A stretch of DNA of 64,000 nt from Telmatactis stephensoni (taxonomy: Eukaryota > Cnidaria > Anthozoa > Actiniaria > Isophelliidae). The translations under genes and the position numbers were made by a program. Under the pieces are notes generated by a model. The model saw only the letters and a list, made by a program, of their open reading frames with translations. It made no database searches and had not been told where the DNA came from. Positions 48,537 through 61,700 of this stretch are shown piece after piece (the first letter of the stretch is position 1; every line of letters starts with the position of its first letter). The stretch lies in contig JALIZF010001940.1 in assembly GCA_029948255.1 (NCBI GenBank), forward strand, positions 372,001-436,000, read 5' to 3'.

Positions 48537-49935
48537 GAAACAGTACAGTTGAACAACTTTGAAAGCAAATGCTAATCCTAAACTTTAACTAAAACGCTAC
48601 AATCAAAAACAATTGGTCAAAAGATTTCAAAAATGCATCACACTTTGAAATTGCCGATTTTCAACTATCGGGGTCAGGAATCAAGACGCATGCGCAACAG
48701 CACGAGTAACTCGCACGTGCGTGCACTCTCGCTCGATTGCAGTGTTCAATCTGAATGTGCTCAGCTCAGGACGCCTATATATAACACTCTAATGCGATGC
48801 AAATAATGAAATAAGTAAAAATAATGACTGATAAAAACAGGTAGAATGCAACAACATAATTATACATGTACATTCTAGCTTCAGGAACAGAACACTCCCT
48901 TCTCGTTCAATTAGTTCAGCGGCATACCTAGTAGTTCAGCCGCTACAACTTGAATTAGGCCACTAAAGGTTTTCAATATTTTTCACCCAATATTTTATTT
49001 CAGTTGAGCACTAAGGAGAGTTAGTGTTATTGCCGACTTTCATAACCGACACGAGATCGATCATATCTACATAGCCCGCAGACCACAGGTAGCCCAAGCT
49101 GTGCATTTGTATATGAAATATATGGGATTTCACGAACGATTTGCTGAAAAATATATTTTGAATATAAAGAAACAATTTGAACTCATAATGCTGTTCTGCT
49201 TGTTTTTCTGTGTATTTCTGTGAAGTTTCAAGCCGTTTCGTGCTCATTGGAGGGAGTTTTAGCGCGATTAGAATTTTTCTCCCTTCATGTACAGTACATA
49301 CACTTATTTCAAAAAACGGACGTCGCGGTTCAGAGCAACAAGCGCCAAGCTAAGACCGAAATGAATGCTGGTTTTGTTTGTAATGTATCCAAATCAGACT
49401 CGTTTTTATTGAACTAATTACAAAATGTGAACATTTTCAAGTCCTTGTTACCATACCGCACTCAATTCTTTTGATAACAAGTCTGATTTGAATATATTAT
49501 CGATTATTAGCAGCACAAAACCAGCATTTATTTCGGGCTTGCCTTGACGCTTGATGCTTTGAACTTATTTTTTGAAATAAGTGTATATTACTGGACGGTT
49601 GGGAGGGTCAACCGTCAAAAATTCAAACGGCCGACAAAAAAGGCCTCGAAAATCATTCCAAAACCAAAACCAGGCCAAAATATTCCCAAAAAGTCATTGC
49701 CACATAAATTTCCAATATGTCGATTGCCTTCATTTCTCCACATTTCACGTGCAACACCCTCAAAAGGACAGTTTTTGAAAAAAAAATTTCGCTGGACCTA
49801 TGCTCTGCAAAACAGCCCCTTCACCACGGTTACCAAGCTCAAATACCCCACTCGGGACGGGGGAATTTTGGCGCACATGTGGGGGGAGGTAGTGAGGTCG
49901 ACTTTGTACCGCACATGAGGACGAAGGAAAAGCTA
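48537..49935. other. Between GPCR and LINE: no gene recognised
   Basis: No splice-supported coding exon was seen. Short ORFs (for example 49,544-49,918) have no recognisable domain and no codon-phase support. Confidence 0.5.
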
Positions 49936-51238
49936 ATAATAATAATAATAATTAACTTTATTTATCCACGGTAATTGTCTCAACATAGTTGGTTTTCAGG
50001 CAAGCCGTGCTAAAAACTAATTTACAAAGATTACAAATAATAAAATCAAATTGATAATTAATAAATAATGTCTCTAAAACTAAAGATAAGAAATAATAAC
50101 AATATGCAATAATCTACTGAAGCTTTTTCTTAAAAGACAACAAAGACTGGGACTCTTTTACTTCTTGTGATAAAGTATTCCAATTTTTTGCTCCACTGTA
50201 GGAGAAAGCGCGTTTACCAAGATTAGACTTAGGAGCCGGTAGAATAAGATTAATATCAGCATTTCGTAGATTATAGCTATTGTGCTCGCTAACATAGGAG
50301 AATAATTCTCTTAAACAATCAGGCCCAAGGCCATTAAGTATCTTAAACATTATAACTGATTTTGAGTTATATCTCCTTTTGTCGAGTGTTACCCACTGTA
50401 ATTCTTTTCTTATATCTCGAGAACGAACACTATAATCTGACTTTGTTATGATTCGGCCAGCTTTTGTAGTTTTTGTAGTTTATCTTGTAACCCCTTATTA
50501 CAATCCCCCCAAATGGTGCTGCAATAATCAAGATATGGCTCAATTAATGAGTGATATAAGCATATCAATGTAGCCCTGTCGTCAATATATTGTCTAGTCC
50601 GATATAGCATTTTGAGTCCAGTTGATACTTTACTAATAACATGGTCAATATGGTTCTTGAAGTTAAGATTCTCATCTAAGTGTACACCGAGAAGTTTAAA
50701 ATTCCGAACTCGTTCAATTGGTGTATCACGAAAATGAGAGTTGTTGTGATGAGCATCAAGTTGTTTCAGTTTATTTTTAGACCCAATGACCATATATTTA
50801 GTTTTAGTATTATTGAAACTTAATTTATTGGCGCAAAGCCATTGTTTACTTCTTTCGAGATCTTCATATATATAATTTTCAATTTCATGTATATCGGAAT
50901 CTGCTGCAGTTATATAAGTGTCATCAGCAAACATTCCAGGCGAGCAGTGGGCTAGAGAATATGGATAATCATTAATATAAATGAGAAATAAGAGAGGGCC
51001 GAGGATTGAGCCTTGTGGAACACCGCAAGCAATGCCGCACTTTTCAGATAACACACCATTTACCAAGCAGTGCTGTGAGCGTTCAGACAAGTAGGACTCA
51101 AACCACGCTAATTCTCTATCCCTAATTCCATAGTATTCTAGCTTACGTATCAGAATGGCATGATCAACGGTGTCGAATGCTTTTCTCAAGTCAACGAATA
51201 GGACACCATTGATCAGTCCAGAATCCATATTCACTAGC
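49936..51238 (-). mobile_element. 5'-truncated non-LTR retrotransposon (CR1/L2/Jockey-like reverse transcriptase)
   Basis: The minus-strand ORF from 51,234 encodes the reverse transcriptase palm: VLFVDLRKAFDTVDHAIL, CGVPQGSILGPLLFLIYIND and the catalytic FADDTY, then the thumb (LSFNNTKTKYMVIGS, LGVHLDENLNF). The frame breaks near 50,446-50,470. The C-terminus continues one frame over (MFKILNGLGPDCLRELF to WNTLSQEVKESQSLLSFKKK). The element ends in a short ATT/TAA microsatellite at about 49,936-49,960, a common LINE tail. Endonuclease and N-terminus are missing, so this is a dead 5'-truncated copy. The clade is inferred from motif style only. Confidence 0.9.
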
Positions 51239-52785
51239 CATCTGTTAGTAGAAGCTTCGCCGAGTACTTACAGTTCTTTTTCAGAAGTTTTGGCGAGTTC
51301 TTCTGGATATCTTTGAGTAGAATGCCTAAAGAAAGGGCCACCTTAATGCACAATAGACGCAGCAAATATGAATTTTCAAAGAAATATATAGAACAGCAGA
51401 CAATTGTCCGGCAATCCATAAGTTTCTTAGTAAATTTAAGAGTTTTTGAATGGCTGTAAGTTGTTCAGTATTGACCCAACACCAAACTTCAGGATTTTGT
51501 GTGGCTCGGTGTGCTCTGTCTTGTGTTGATTATCACAATTCAGGAACTCGTACTAAGTCCCCTGCTCGATATATATGAAAGTCAGCAATACAAGAGAATA
51601 CTCTTCCCTGTCCGCTAAGATGACAGAAAGAGTTCAAAAAGTAAGTTATAAACTACTATATGTCTCTCAAAACACCATTATTTTGTAACGGCGCTGGCGA
51701 AAACAACTCAAATATAGTATACATACGTATATGATGTAAATATGACTAAAGTTGTTTATGAGAACTTTGATTCACCGGTGTTTGTCAAAGCGCGCACCCT
51801 TTTTGCGGTAGCTGAATTCTCGTTCAACTCTCGCACACTCTTGCGTACCATCCATAAGCTAACGGGCGCGTCATTTTGAAAATTATCCATTATTGCATGC
51901 ATCATCCTTTTTCATTCCGTTTTGTGTTTGCTAAATCATTCAATTTCAACATATTAGTCTATTTTGTGTTTTAGTATTGTTAAATACTAAAACAGAATGT
52001 TGAGCCAAACGTTTAAGGCTGCATGGTTTTCGGGTGATTGAAGCTCGTTTTACGCGCCAAAAGTTTTAGACAGGGCATGCAACCCTAACTTTGGGCACTC
52101 GTGCCTAAATGTCTAGTCAGTCAAATTTTCGATTGTTTACACGATAACGTTTGCTAGCTCGATAAACGATTGGCCTTTCGATTACGAGATTCAAAGGCTT
52201 TCATCATCTGATTGAAATTCATCAATATATACACCTATTTCAATTAATGTTGTCGGCAAAAACTTACGCGACTCACCCGAAAGGGAGTATGGGTAGAATT
52301 ACTAAAGCTATAAAACCACATAAATCAGCCGTACGACAACTCAAAATAGCTTGCCTTGACCTTAAACACTAACGAATTTCACTTGCTGATGCTAAAATCG
52401 CAAGACCAAACCTGAAAAAGAGTGATTTTTTACCTAATACCCATAGTCCTTTTTGGTCTTGTCGCGTGGGCTTCAGACCTGTCGTACGACAACCTTTTTT
52501 TGAAATAGGTGTATAACTGAATCTGCAAACTAGAACGAGTGCTCTAAATCTTCATCTGTATCAATGTTAATCAAGTTGATATAGATTCGCTGCAAATAAA
52601 TCAAATCGAAATAAAATCAGAATTTGTAATTAGGAATGAAACAAAATGACGGTCGTTGAATTAAAATAATCTCAAGAAAGAGAGTAACTAGGATATCGTT
52701 AAGAAATATAGATGAGTCTGTCAGTCGGTCAGTCGGTCAGTCAGTCAGTCAGTCAGTCCGTCCGTCCGTCCGTCCGTCCGTCCGT

Positions 52786-52822
<37 letters not shown>

Positions 52823-53056
52823 CGTCAGTCCGTCAGTCCGTCAGTCCGTCAGTCCGTCAGTCCGTCAGTCCGTCAGTCAGTCAGTCAGTCAGTCAGTCAG
52901 TCAGTCAGTCAGTCAGTCAGTCAGTCAGTCAGTCAGTCAGTCAGTCTGTCCGTCAGTCCGTCAGTCCGTCAGTCCGTCAGTCCGTCAGTCCGTCAGTCCG
53001 TCAGTCCGTCAGTCCGTCCGTCCGTCCGTCCGTCCGTCCGTCATTAAGTCAGTCAG
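51239..53056. other. Between LINE and RTK: no gene recognised, one weak start-exon candidate
   Basis: At 51,621 an ATG (MTERVQK) is followed directly by GTAAGT, which could be a first coding exon on the plus strand. No partner exon was found, so it is not called. 52,223-52,512 is a MITE. 52,712-53,058 is a CAGT/CCGT array. Confidence 0.4.
52223..52512. mobile_element. MITE with TATACACCTATTTCAA termini
   Basis: ATACACCTATTTCAATTAAT is inverted, imperfectly, as TTTTTTTGAAATAGGTGTAT. Inner inverted parts share ACGCGAC..CC.AAAGG..TATGGGTA. A fragment of the same family is at about 735-830. Confidence 0.8.
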
Positions 53057-53058
53057 TC
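52712..53058. repeat. (CAGT)/(CCGT)n array abutting the last RTK exon
   Basis: CAGT and CCGT/CCGTCAGT tetranucleotides, the same family as the array in RECQL intron 4. If the RTK stops at 53,057, the array begins in the 3' UTR right at the stop codon. Confidence 0.97.
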
Positions 53059-56000
53059 AATAATTTACCTCGTTTTGATTCAGCATTTCTTGCAGCGTGC
53101 TACGAATTTCTTCAAAATCCGGTCTTGAGTCAGACTCAACAGACCAACAGACATTCATTAGTGCGTATCTGTATCGAAATATCAGTAAATATGTCTAATT
53201 TAAATTCCAAAAATACAGTAATTATATTATTCATTGGAGGGCTTGTTGCACGATAGATTGGTCTTCAAAGCAGAGAGCTGTGCGTAGTCGAATCCTCACT
53301 TGTTTTGTCCTCCAAATGACCGTAACGTTAGTGTATACGGGCGAGTGCAATGTGAGCTCTTTGAAAAAGAAAGTCTACATAATTTGCTGTCAATACTCTT
53401 ATACGTGTTTAAACTACATGATCCAACATGTTTATATGTGTGGATCGAATGTGTATATGAGTTGGATCGAATGTGTCAGATGTGGATCGAAACAACCTGG
53501 ATCGAAACGACTATGGATTGAAACAACCGTTGGTCAAGTTACTCGACTTCTCGTGCATGTACGATTTTTTTCTCACCACATTTTGGCGTCATCTGTGTAT
53601 CTATTAGAGTACAAACGCACGGAAAAATGGAATCTATTGGTAAACTAATAAACAGTTTCAACTGTATTCAAAAAGGTCATACATACAAGAGTTCATCGCA
53701 TTGTTCAGGTTTTTCCAGTCTGTATCCGTCCACCAGCAGATTGTAAAGTGTTATGACTTGAGATATGTTGGAGTATGGAGTATCACCTAAAACATATTAG
53801 ATGCACGGATGAAGTCAGAATATTACGCGCGTTCTGATTGGTCGAGAACTGTATGTAATTAAGTACAACCACACCGGTAAGGTCACAAAGTAGTTTTATT
53901 ACGCGCGCGCTCTGATTGGTTAAAATGTTGAAACGATTATAGGGGCCAGCTGTGACGCATGATCAAAATTTCATTTGTGCGATTCGACCCCTGAATTAAC
54001 AACACTTACGTGACCCGTGAAGCCAAAACAACTTTAATATTTGTGAGTTTGTGATGAGTATCCCCAGAAGCAAACAAAGATGAAAGAGTCGACATCCAAG
54101 CTGCATTGCATTGTCCTTTTTGTACCTAAATACTATACTTGCTTGTACATAAGAAACTATAAAATGACGTCATAAGCCCAACCTCTATAGTAAGTCCGAA
54201 TACCTCTATTTAACAAATTGAACAGCTTTTTCGTGCTCCATTCAGAAATATAATACAGCACGCAGGAAGTGCCGAAAGCACAAAAGAAGTGTAAGGGGAG
54301 CACGAACCGTAGGCGAGTGCTCTCCACACTTCTTGAGTGCTCTCGGTACTTCCTAAGTGCTGTATTAATGAACGGAGCACGGAAAAAGATGTTCTATTTG
54401 TTTTATTATATATTTTGAAGTAAATATTTAAGGAAAAAAGTCCGATTTCTTCGTACAAAAATTCAAAAGGGGCGCGCACGCGGTCGAGCTCGCGCTGCTG
54501 ACATCAGAACTGTGCTCCATTCTCTGATAAAGCACAGCTTTCAGCCAATCAGAGCGCGCGTATCGACAAGGGTATATAATAAGATACAGACATTTCTAAT
54601 CGGCCCTTCAGTGTCCATATTAGAGAGGTTCCACTGTCATTCACTGTCTTACCGAGTGTTGCTATTTCCCAGAGCAGAATTCCAAACGACCAACTGCAAG
54701 ATAAAGTGTACCATTATCATCAAGAAAGAGATAAAATACAAACGACAATGATTTGAGTTCATGATTTATGCGATGATCTTATGACAATAAATATGGTGGC
54801 CAAAACTATGATGATGATGACGATGATGATGATAAGGAAGAGGAGGACGAGAATGAGGAGGAGAAAGAGAAGGAGAATCAGGAGCTAGGAAGAGAAGGAG
54901 GGGGAGAAGGAGGAGGAGGAGGAAAGGAGGAAGAGGAGGAGGAGGAGTAGAAGGACGAGGAGAAGGAGGAGGAGGAGAATGAGGAGGAGGAGGAGGAGAA
55001 GGAGAAGGAGGATGAGGATGCGAAGGACGAGAAGGAGATAGAGGGGGAAGAGAAGAAGGAGGATGAGGACGAGGACGAGGACGAGGAGAAGGACGAGGGG
55101 GAGGAGGAGAAGGACGAGGAGGAGAAGGACGAGAAGGAGGAGGAGGACGAGAAGGAGGACGAGGAGAAGGAGGACGAGAAGAAGGAGGAGGATAAAACGG
55201 TTACAATTTCTTACACGTCAGTTTTGTTGGTAAATAGACCACGTAACGCTTCTGGAGACATCCACTTCCATGGCACTTTACCCTATGCAAAAGCAAAATG
55301 TCGAAAGGATTTCGATTCGAAAAAATTGGATCAACACATATGCTTCTGCCAAGTTGAAAAGTAAAAAAAATATTCATCTCCTCACCCCTGTTGTCGTCAC
55401 ATAGAGCCCGTCTAAAGGAATGTTTCGCGCAAGACCAAAATCAGAAATCTTAGCCATCAGTCCTTTCCCAATAAGAACATTCCTGGCGGCAAGATCTCTA
55501 TGGATACACTGTAGAAGAAAAGAGTCATTATAAAGAGGTGGTTATTGCACAGAGTTGGTCATTGTACAAAGGTAGTCATTGTACAAAGGTGGTCATTGTA
55601 CAAAGGTGGTCATTGTATAAATTGGTGGTCATTGTACAGAGGTGGTCATTGTACAAAGGTAGTCATTGTACAGAGGTGGTCATTGTACATAGGTGGTCAT
55701 TGTACAAAGGTGGTCATTGTATAAATTGGTGGTCATTGTACAGAGGTGGTCATTGTACAAAGGTAGTCATTGTACAGAGGTGGTCATTGTACATAGGTGG
55801 TCATTGTACAAAGGTGGTCATTGTACAAATTGGTGGTCACTGTACAGAGGTGGTCATTGTACGAAGGTGGCCATAGTAGAGAGCTGTCTGTTTATCTATA
55901 CCTGTTTCTTATGGAGATGTTGCATTCCTTTTGCTACGTCGAGTGCTATCGTTATCAGGTCCCTATCGGTAAGACTAGAGCGAACGTTTTCGTAGCAACC

Positions 56001-58714
56001 TCGTCTCTCGCAATACAAGGAAGTTCGGCTTTTACGAAGAAGATCGTGCAAGCATCCTCCCTCAACCAGCTCAATAACAACAGTAATAGGATCTAGTCAT
56101 AAGGAAACATATATACACATTGACACTGTTATTATCGAATTGTGTTTGGTCAATTGGCGTCCCATAATTTGTATTATTATATTTTGAAAATAATTCAAGA
56201 GCTTTGATTGGCTAAGAGCCACCGGATAAATTACAATAGTCGCCGGCTAGCTGCCCAAATTTGGAGTTATGAAAATGTTGAAAACCATTATTCGAAGTTA
56301 TGACGTAATTTTCTCGAATATGGAAATTTATCATGCGGTATGACGTCACACTAATTTATGCGGTTCATGCCAAAAGCGAGAAAACAACAACAACATGTAT
56401 TCTTGTCAACAAAGCACAACTGAGAAAGAATTATTTTCCAAAAATAATAAAACAATTATTTTTCTGAAAAACCTTGGATTTTCTCTGACGACCCCTAAAA
56501 AATACCAAATCGGCGATTTCAACCCCTAAAAAATACGACGATAATCCCTAGCACATCAATATAGGGAGTACCCCCCCCCCCCCGGGGGTTTATTGCTTAC
56601 CATCTAGAGTGCATGCGCCAACTAGTGATACAATGTTAGGGTGACGTCCAACTTGTTTCAGAATTTCTAACTCGGCGAGAATGTCTTTCCGATCTTGAGA
56701 CGTTTGAGTATCTATATAAAGCAGCAAGACCTTCTAAATTTCGCTTTTTCGAACTTTCAACGGCATAGTAGAATCCCACTATCTTGAACTCCCAAGGGAA
56801 ATGATAAATATCATTAGAACTTACTATTCTGAACTCCCAAGGAAATGATAAATACAGTAGAACCCCACTATCTTGAACTCCCATAGGAAATGATAAATAC
56901 ATGCAGTAGAACCCCACTATCTTGAACTCCCAAGGGAAATAATAAATAGAACCCCACTATCTTGAACTCCCAAGGGAAATAATAAATAGAACCCCACTAT
57001 CTTGAACTCCCAAGGGAAATGATAAATACAGTAGAACCCCACTATCTTGAACTCCCAAGGGAAATGATAAATACAGTAAAACCCCACTATCTTGAACTCC
57101 CAAGGGAAATGATAAATACAGTAAAACCCCACTATCTTGAACTCCCAAGGGAAATGATAAATACAGTAGAACCCCACTATCTTGAACTCCCAAGGGAAAT
57201 GATCAATACAGTAGAACTCCACTATCTTGAACTCCCAAGGGAAATGATAAATACACTAGAACCCCACTATCTTGAACTCCCAAGGGAAATGATAAATACC
57301 TCAAGCATGTTAAGGCCTGGGTTTTTGGCCCATCTGAGAAAAACTATTTTTCTCAATATCTTGACAGGTTTTTGTTTGTATAAGACACAAATCGGTCTAA
57401 GAATTGTATTTTAGATCCTTAACTGTTTACGGTAAAAGTTATTGTAATCACGTGATTTATGACGTCATTGAATTCGAAAATAGAAAAAATTAAACTGGGT
57501 GGCGAGTGTAGTTTGTCTGTCCTTAAAAGTACCATGAATATACACATCATAATAAGTTTTATAAATTCACGTTTGGAATGGTTGGCTCTCGATTTTGATT
57601 AAGGAGATATTGAGTAAAAAGTGATTTGATCATCTGGTCACGTGACCTGTTTTATACTATATCTCCTTAATGAAGAACCTTAGTCATCCATTCCAAACGT
57701 GATTTTTTCATGCTTTCAAATTGAACTGTATTTAGGGTATCTGCTATTGTATATCAATATAACTGGCCACCTAGTATTTAAAAGACTGATTTGTTACATT
57801 TTCTACGACTAACTGATCACGTGACCAGTCTTTCACAAATATTTTGAGTTAAGGCAATCAAGAAACACAAGTTCTATTGACGTGCCAAATTTCAAACTGT
57901 TTGAACATGTCATAGGCTGATACTAAAAATCATACTTTAGTTTAAGAATTTGGCTGCTGACCCAGGCCTTAATGTGCTTGAGACAGTAGAACCCCACTAT
58001 CTTGAACTCCCAAGGAATGATAAATACAGTAGAACCCCACTATCTTGAACTCCCAAGGGAAATGATAAATACAGTAAAACCCCACTATCTTGAACTCCAA
58101 AGGGAAATGATAAATATCATTAGAACTCCACTATCTTGAACTCCCAAGGGAAATGATACTAGAACCCCACTATCTTGAACTCCCAAGGGAAATGATAAAT
58201 ATCATTAGAACTCACTATTCTGAACTCCCAAGGGAAATGATTAATACAGTAGAACCCCACTATCTTGAACTCCCAAGGGAAATGATAAATACAGTAGAAC
58301 CCCACTATCTTGAACTCCCAAGGGAAATGATGAATAGAACCACACTATATCTTGAAAATATCAATTCAAACTATCTCCCAAACTTTTCAAGAAAAGGATA
58401 AAGACAGCCACACCCAAACTTAACCAATTTTTCCTCTTTGCACCGCCATTTAAATCTGCAATCCCACCATGTCGAACAATCAAGAGAGAGGGGACTCCCG
58501 GGTGAGGGCTATTACCTTTCAACATCTTCAGGGCCACCATCATTTCTTTGCCATCTTTTCTCGTGTAAATCCCCAAGTACACGTTACCAAAGCAACCAGA
58601 TCCTAATCTCTCATTTGTCACTTGCAATCGATCACGAGGTAGTTCCCAGTCCCTATCTATTCCCATTAAACGAAGATACACCAGGTCATCAAGTAACTCC
58701 TCATTTTGGGGTTC
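53057..58714 (-). CDS. RTK tyrosine kinase domain exons
   Basis: Catalytic features in order: glycine loop [11 protein letters not shown] and the ATP-anchoring lysine in VALKMLK (exon 58516-58714); the alpha-C glutamate in [20 protein letters not shown] (56601-56711); hinge and a short kinase insert (55902-56092); catalytic loop [10 protein letters not shown] and DFG (55386-55508); WMSPEAL, the usual APE being SPE (55215-55282); [12 protein letters not shown] (junction of 55215-55282 and 54653-54693); and [20 protein letters not shown] in the last exon. No key residue is missing. The activation loop has a single tyrosine ([11 protein letters not shown]) where FGFRs have two. The last exon can end at a TGA at 53,057-53,059, giving ...NQNEVNY. 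Alternatively it can splice at GTAAAT after the GAG at 53,069, so the C-terminal tail is unresolved. Confidence 0.9.
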
Positions 58715-61700
58715 CTGTGGTAGTTATTCATTTATTGTCAAAAATTAATTAAAATTGTACAGATGTAGGAGTTTTAATCAAAATCCACAAATGCCGGTGT
58801 TTACCTTATGAATTGTTTGCGATTTTCTCGCTGCCATCTGAAACAACAAAGCACAGCATTGGATAAGGATAGCCTCCTCCCCAGGCTACTTCTTACTTGG
58901 TTTTCCTGCGGTATTGAACGGGAAGAGAGAAAACTGGGGATACAACAGAAGAAGACTAGAAACGAGAGCTACTCCTTCCCGGTCTCCTCTTTGCTACCAC
59001 AGAAAGCCCAAAATAAAATAAAAAATAGTTGCCTGCCCCTCGGAGACCCAGGGCTTCAGAAAGGGAGAGGGGAGGGGAGGGGAGGGGAGGGGAGGGGAGG
59101 GGAGGGGAGGGGAAAGAGGGGAAAAGGACGTCCTGGGCTTTTGACGGCTGACTTCCTTTGTTCTGTGAAGTGTATTAAATTCTTAGAAGTGTATTAAATT
59201 AAAAGATAAACTAAGATAAAAGGACGATTGAAATTTTAGCAGTTACATTTGTTATAATGAACACTAACCGCTAGGTTTGTTTCTTGTTTTTGTGCATCAT
59301 TTCCTTGTCTATGTTTCTTCATTACAAATATGAGTACAATGACAACGATAAGGAATACACCGATAATACTCCCTGCCACTGACCACATAATAAGTGAGCC
59401 TTTGTCGGTTAACGCTTCTTTAACTCCATCTGCTGGAAATTCTGAGTCAAAAAAAAAAAAAAAAAGAGAGAAAGAAAATAAGAAAGAAAGAAAGTAAAAA
59501 ATTGTTGGTTTCAGTTGATTACTGCATGTGGTTTTCGATTTTCTACATACGAACTCTGACATTCAAATGCTAATCGCAATTGGCGTTTTTACTTAATTCT
59601 GTTAGTCAAAGGTAAAAATCACTGATAAAAGGAACGATTGATACCAAAATAACAGTATTGCTTTTATATATCGTGTAAAGATCGTATTTGGTCACTTGGT
59701 AGGATTTTAGGTACTTTTAGCATTATCTTGTTTGTTTGTTTGTTTGTTTGTTTTGTTTTGTTTTGATTTGTGTGTTGTTGTTGTTTCTTTTTGATGGGCG
59801 AAAGCGCGAATAACCAAATTCCAACGGACTGCTTGAAGAAGCACTGTGAAGCACTGAGTTTGCGAATTGAATATATAACTATAGCGCCACCTTTTATATC
59901 CAGATAAGCTTTCGAAGAAACATCGCCCACGGTATTTTTGGCCAGACACACATACATCCCTTCATCATTACGTAACACAGACGTAATCGTCAACACTGAC
60001 ATATGGCCCATTGTTTCTATGGTTACCCTGCTTCCATTAGTTACGAGAGAGTCATTTTTATGCCATGTGATCTGAGGTACCGGGTTTCCTGTGGCGGAGC
60101 AGTTCAGAGAAACGTTCATTCCCAGGTATACCGTGACGTTTCTGGGAAGTACTTCAAAACGAGGCTCTGTCTCTGAAATTAAGAAATGTCATTGATTGGT
60201 TAATTGCTATAGAATTGTAGAATTCCATCAATAGGGATAATAAAAGGGAAAACATCTACTTTTTAAGACACTTCAAGGTTCACGCTGTTTTTGTTTGAAC
60301 ATAGAGACATGTTCACTATAGAGAGGTGTCTGTATAGTAGAAGTATCTGTTGTATAGAGGGATCATTTAGAAGGAAATGGTGTCCGTATAGTAGAAGTAT
60401 CCGTTGTATAGAGGGATCGTTTAGAAGGAAATAATGTGCGTTATAGAGAGGTTTTTATAGAGGGATCATTTATAAGGAAATGGTGTCCGTATAGTAGAAG
60501 TATCTGTTGTATAGAGGGATCATTTAGAAGGAAATGGTGTCTGTATAGTAGAAGCATCTGTTGTATAGAGGGATCATTTAGAAGGAAATGGTGTCCGTAT
60601 AGTAGAAGTATCTGTTGTATAGAGGGATCATTTAGAAGGAAATGGTGTCCGTATAGTAGAAGTATCTGTTGTATAGAGGGATCATTTAGAAGGAAATGGT
60701 GTCCGTATAGTAGAAGTATCTGTTGTATAGAGGGATCATTTAGAAGGAAATGGTGTCCGTTATAGAGAGGTGTCCGTTGTATAGAGGGATCATTTAGAAG
60801 GAAATGGTGTCCGTTATAGAGAGGTGTCCGTTGTATAGAGGGATCATTTAGAAGGAAATAGTGTCCGTTATAGAGAGGTATCCGTTGTATAGAGGGATCA
60901 TTGATAAGGAAATGGTGTCCGTATAGTAGAAGTATCCGTTGTATAGAGGGATCATTTATAAGAAAATAGTGTCCGCTATAGAGAGGTGTCCGCTGTATAA
61001 AGGTTTCATTTATAGAGAGCTGTCCGTATTATAGAGGTTCCTAATATATCATACCTTTAGGAACGACGATAAGATGGGCTTCGGAAGACTTTGCATCTCC
61101 AATTGCATTCCTGGCATAACATTGGTAATCTCCTTGATCTTCCTTTGACACTGACTTGATGATTAACGTCGAGTTTGATCCCTCTTGCTTTATGACACCC
61201 GAAAATGGACTCCTCTTTGGTGGATGTGTTGTGGAGAGTATAGTGGTTTCGTTGTTGATTGATGTACTGTTAATAATTGTTGAATTTGGTGTCGTAGTTG
61301 TTTTGGAGGAAGTAATATTGTTTGATAGTGGGGTATTCATTGTGCTGTGTGATGCAGTTTTATGCAGCAAACTTCTTGTTGCTGTTGCACTAACTGATGC
61401 AATCAATGTCAGAGGTAAATTCAATGACTGGTTTGCATTTGAAATTGAAACTGTGGTCTCCAATGTGACATGAGATGTTGCTTTATGTAGGAGGGGTGAC
61501 AAAGTTCTTGTTGATGTAATTGTGTTAGATGCTGTACTATTTGATGACTGCAAGATGCGTGGTATTGTAGTTGCATTTGAAATCCGTACGGTTGTGGCGT
61601 TTCTCATAGGATATGAAGTATTTTTGTTAGAGATGAACGTCTTAAACTTTTTGCTTGAATCAACGTTTGTTCCTGTTCCCAGATCCTCGCCGTCTCTCGT

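Noticed and set aside
55538..57222. Repetitive ORFs around 55.5 and 57 kb ([11 protein letters not shown] and [15 protein letters not shown] types)
   Set aside because: Translations of 17-bp and 45-bp minisatellites lying in RTK introns, between phase-consistent kinase exons.
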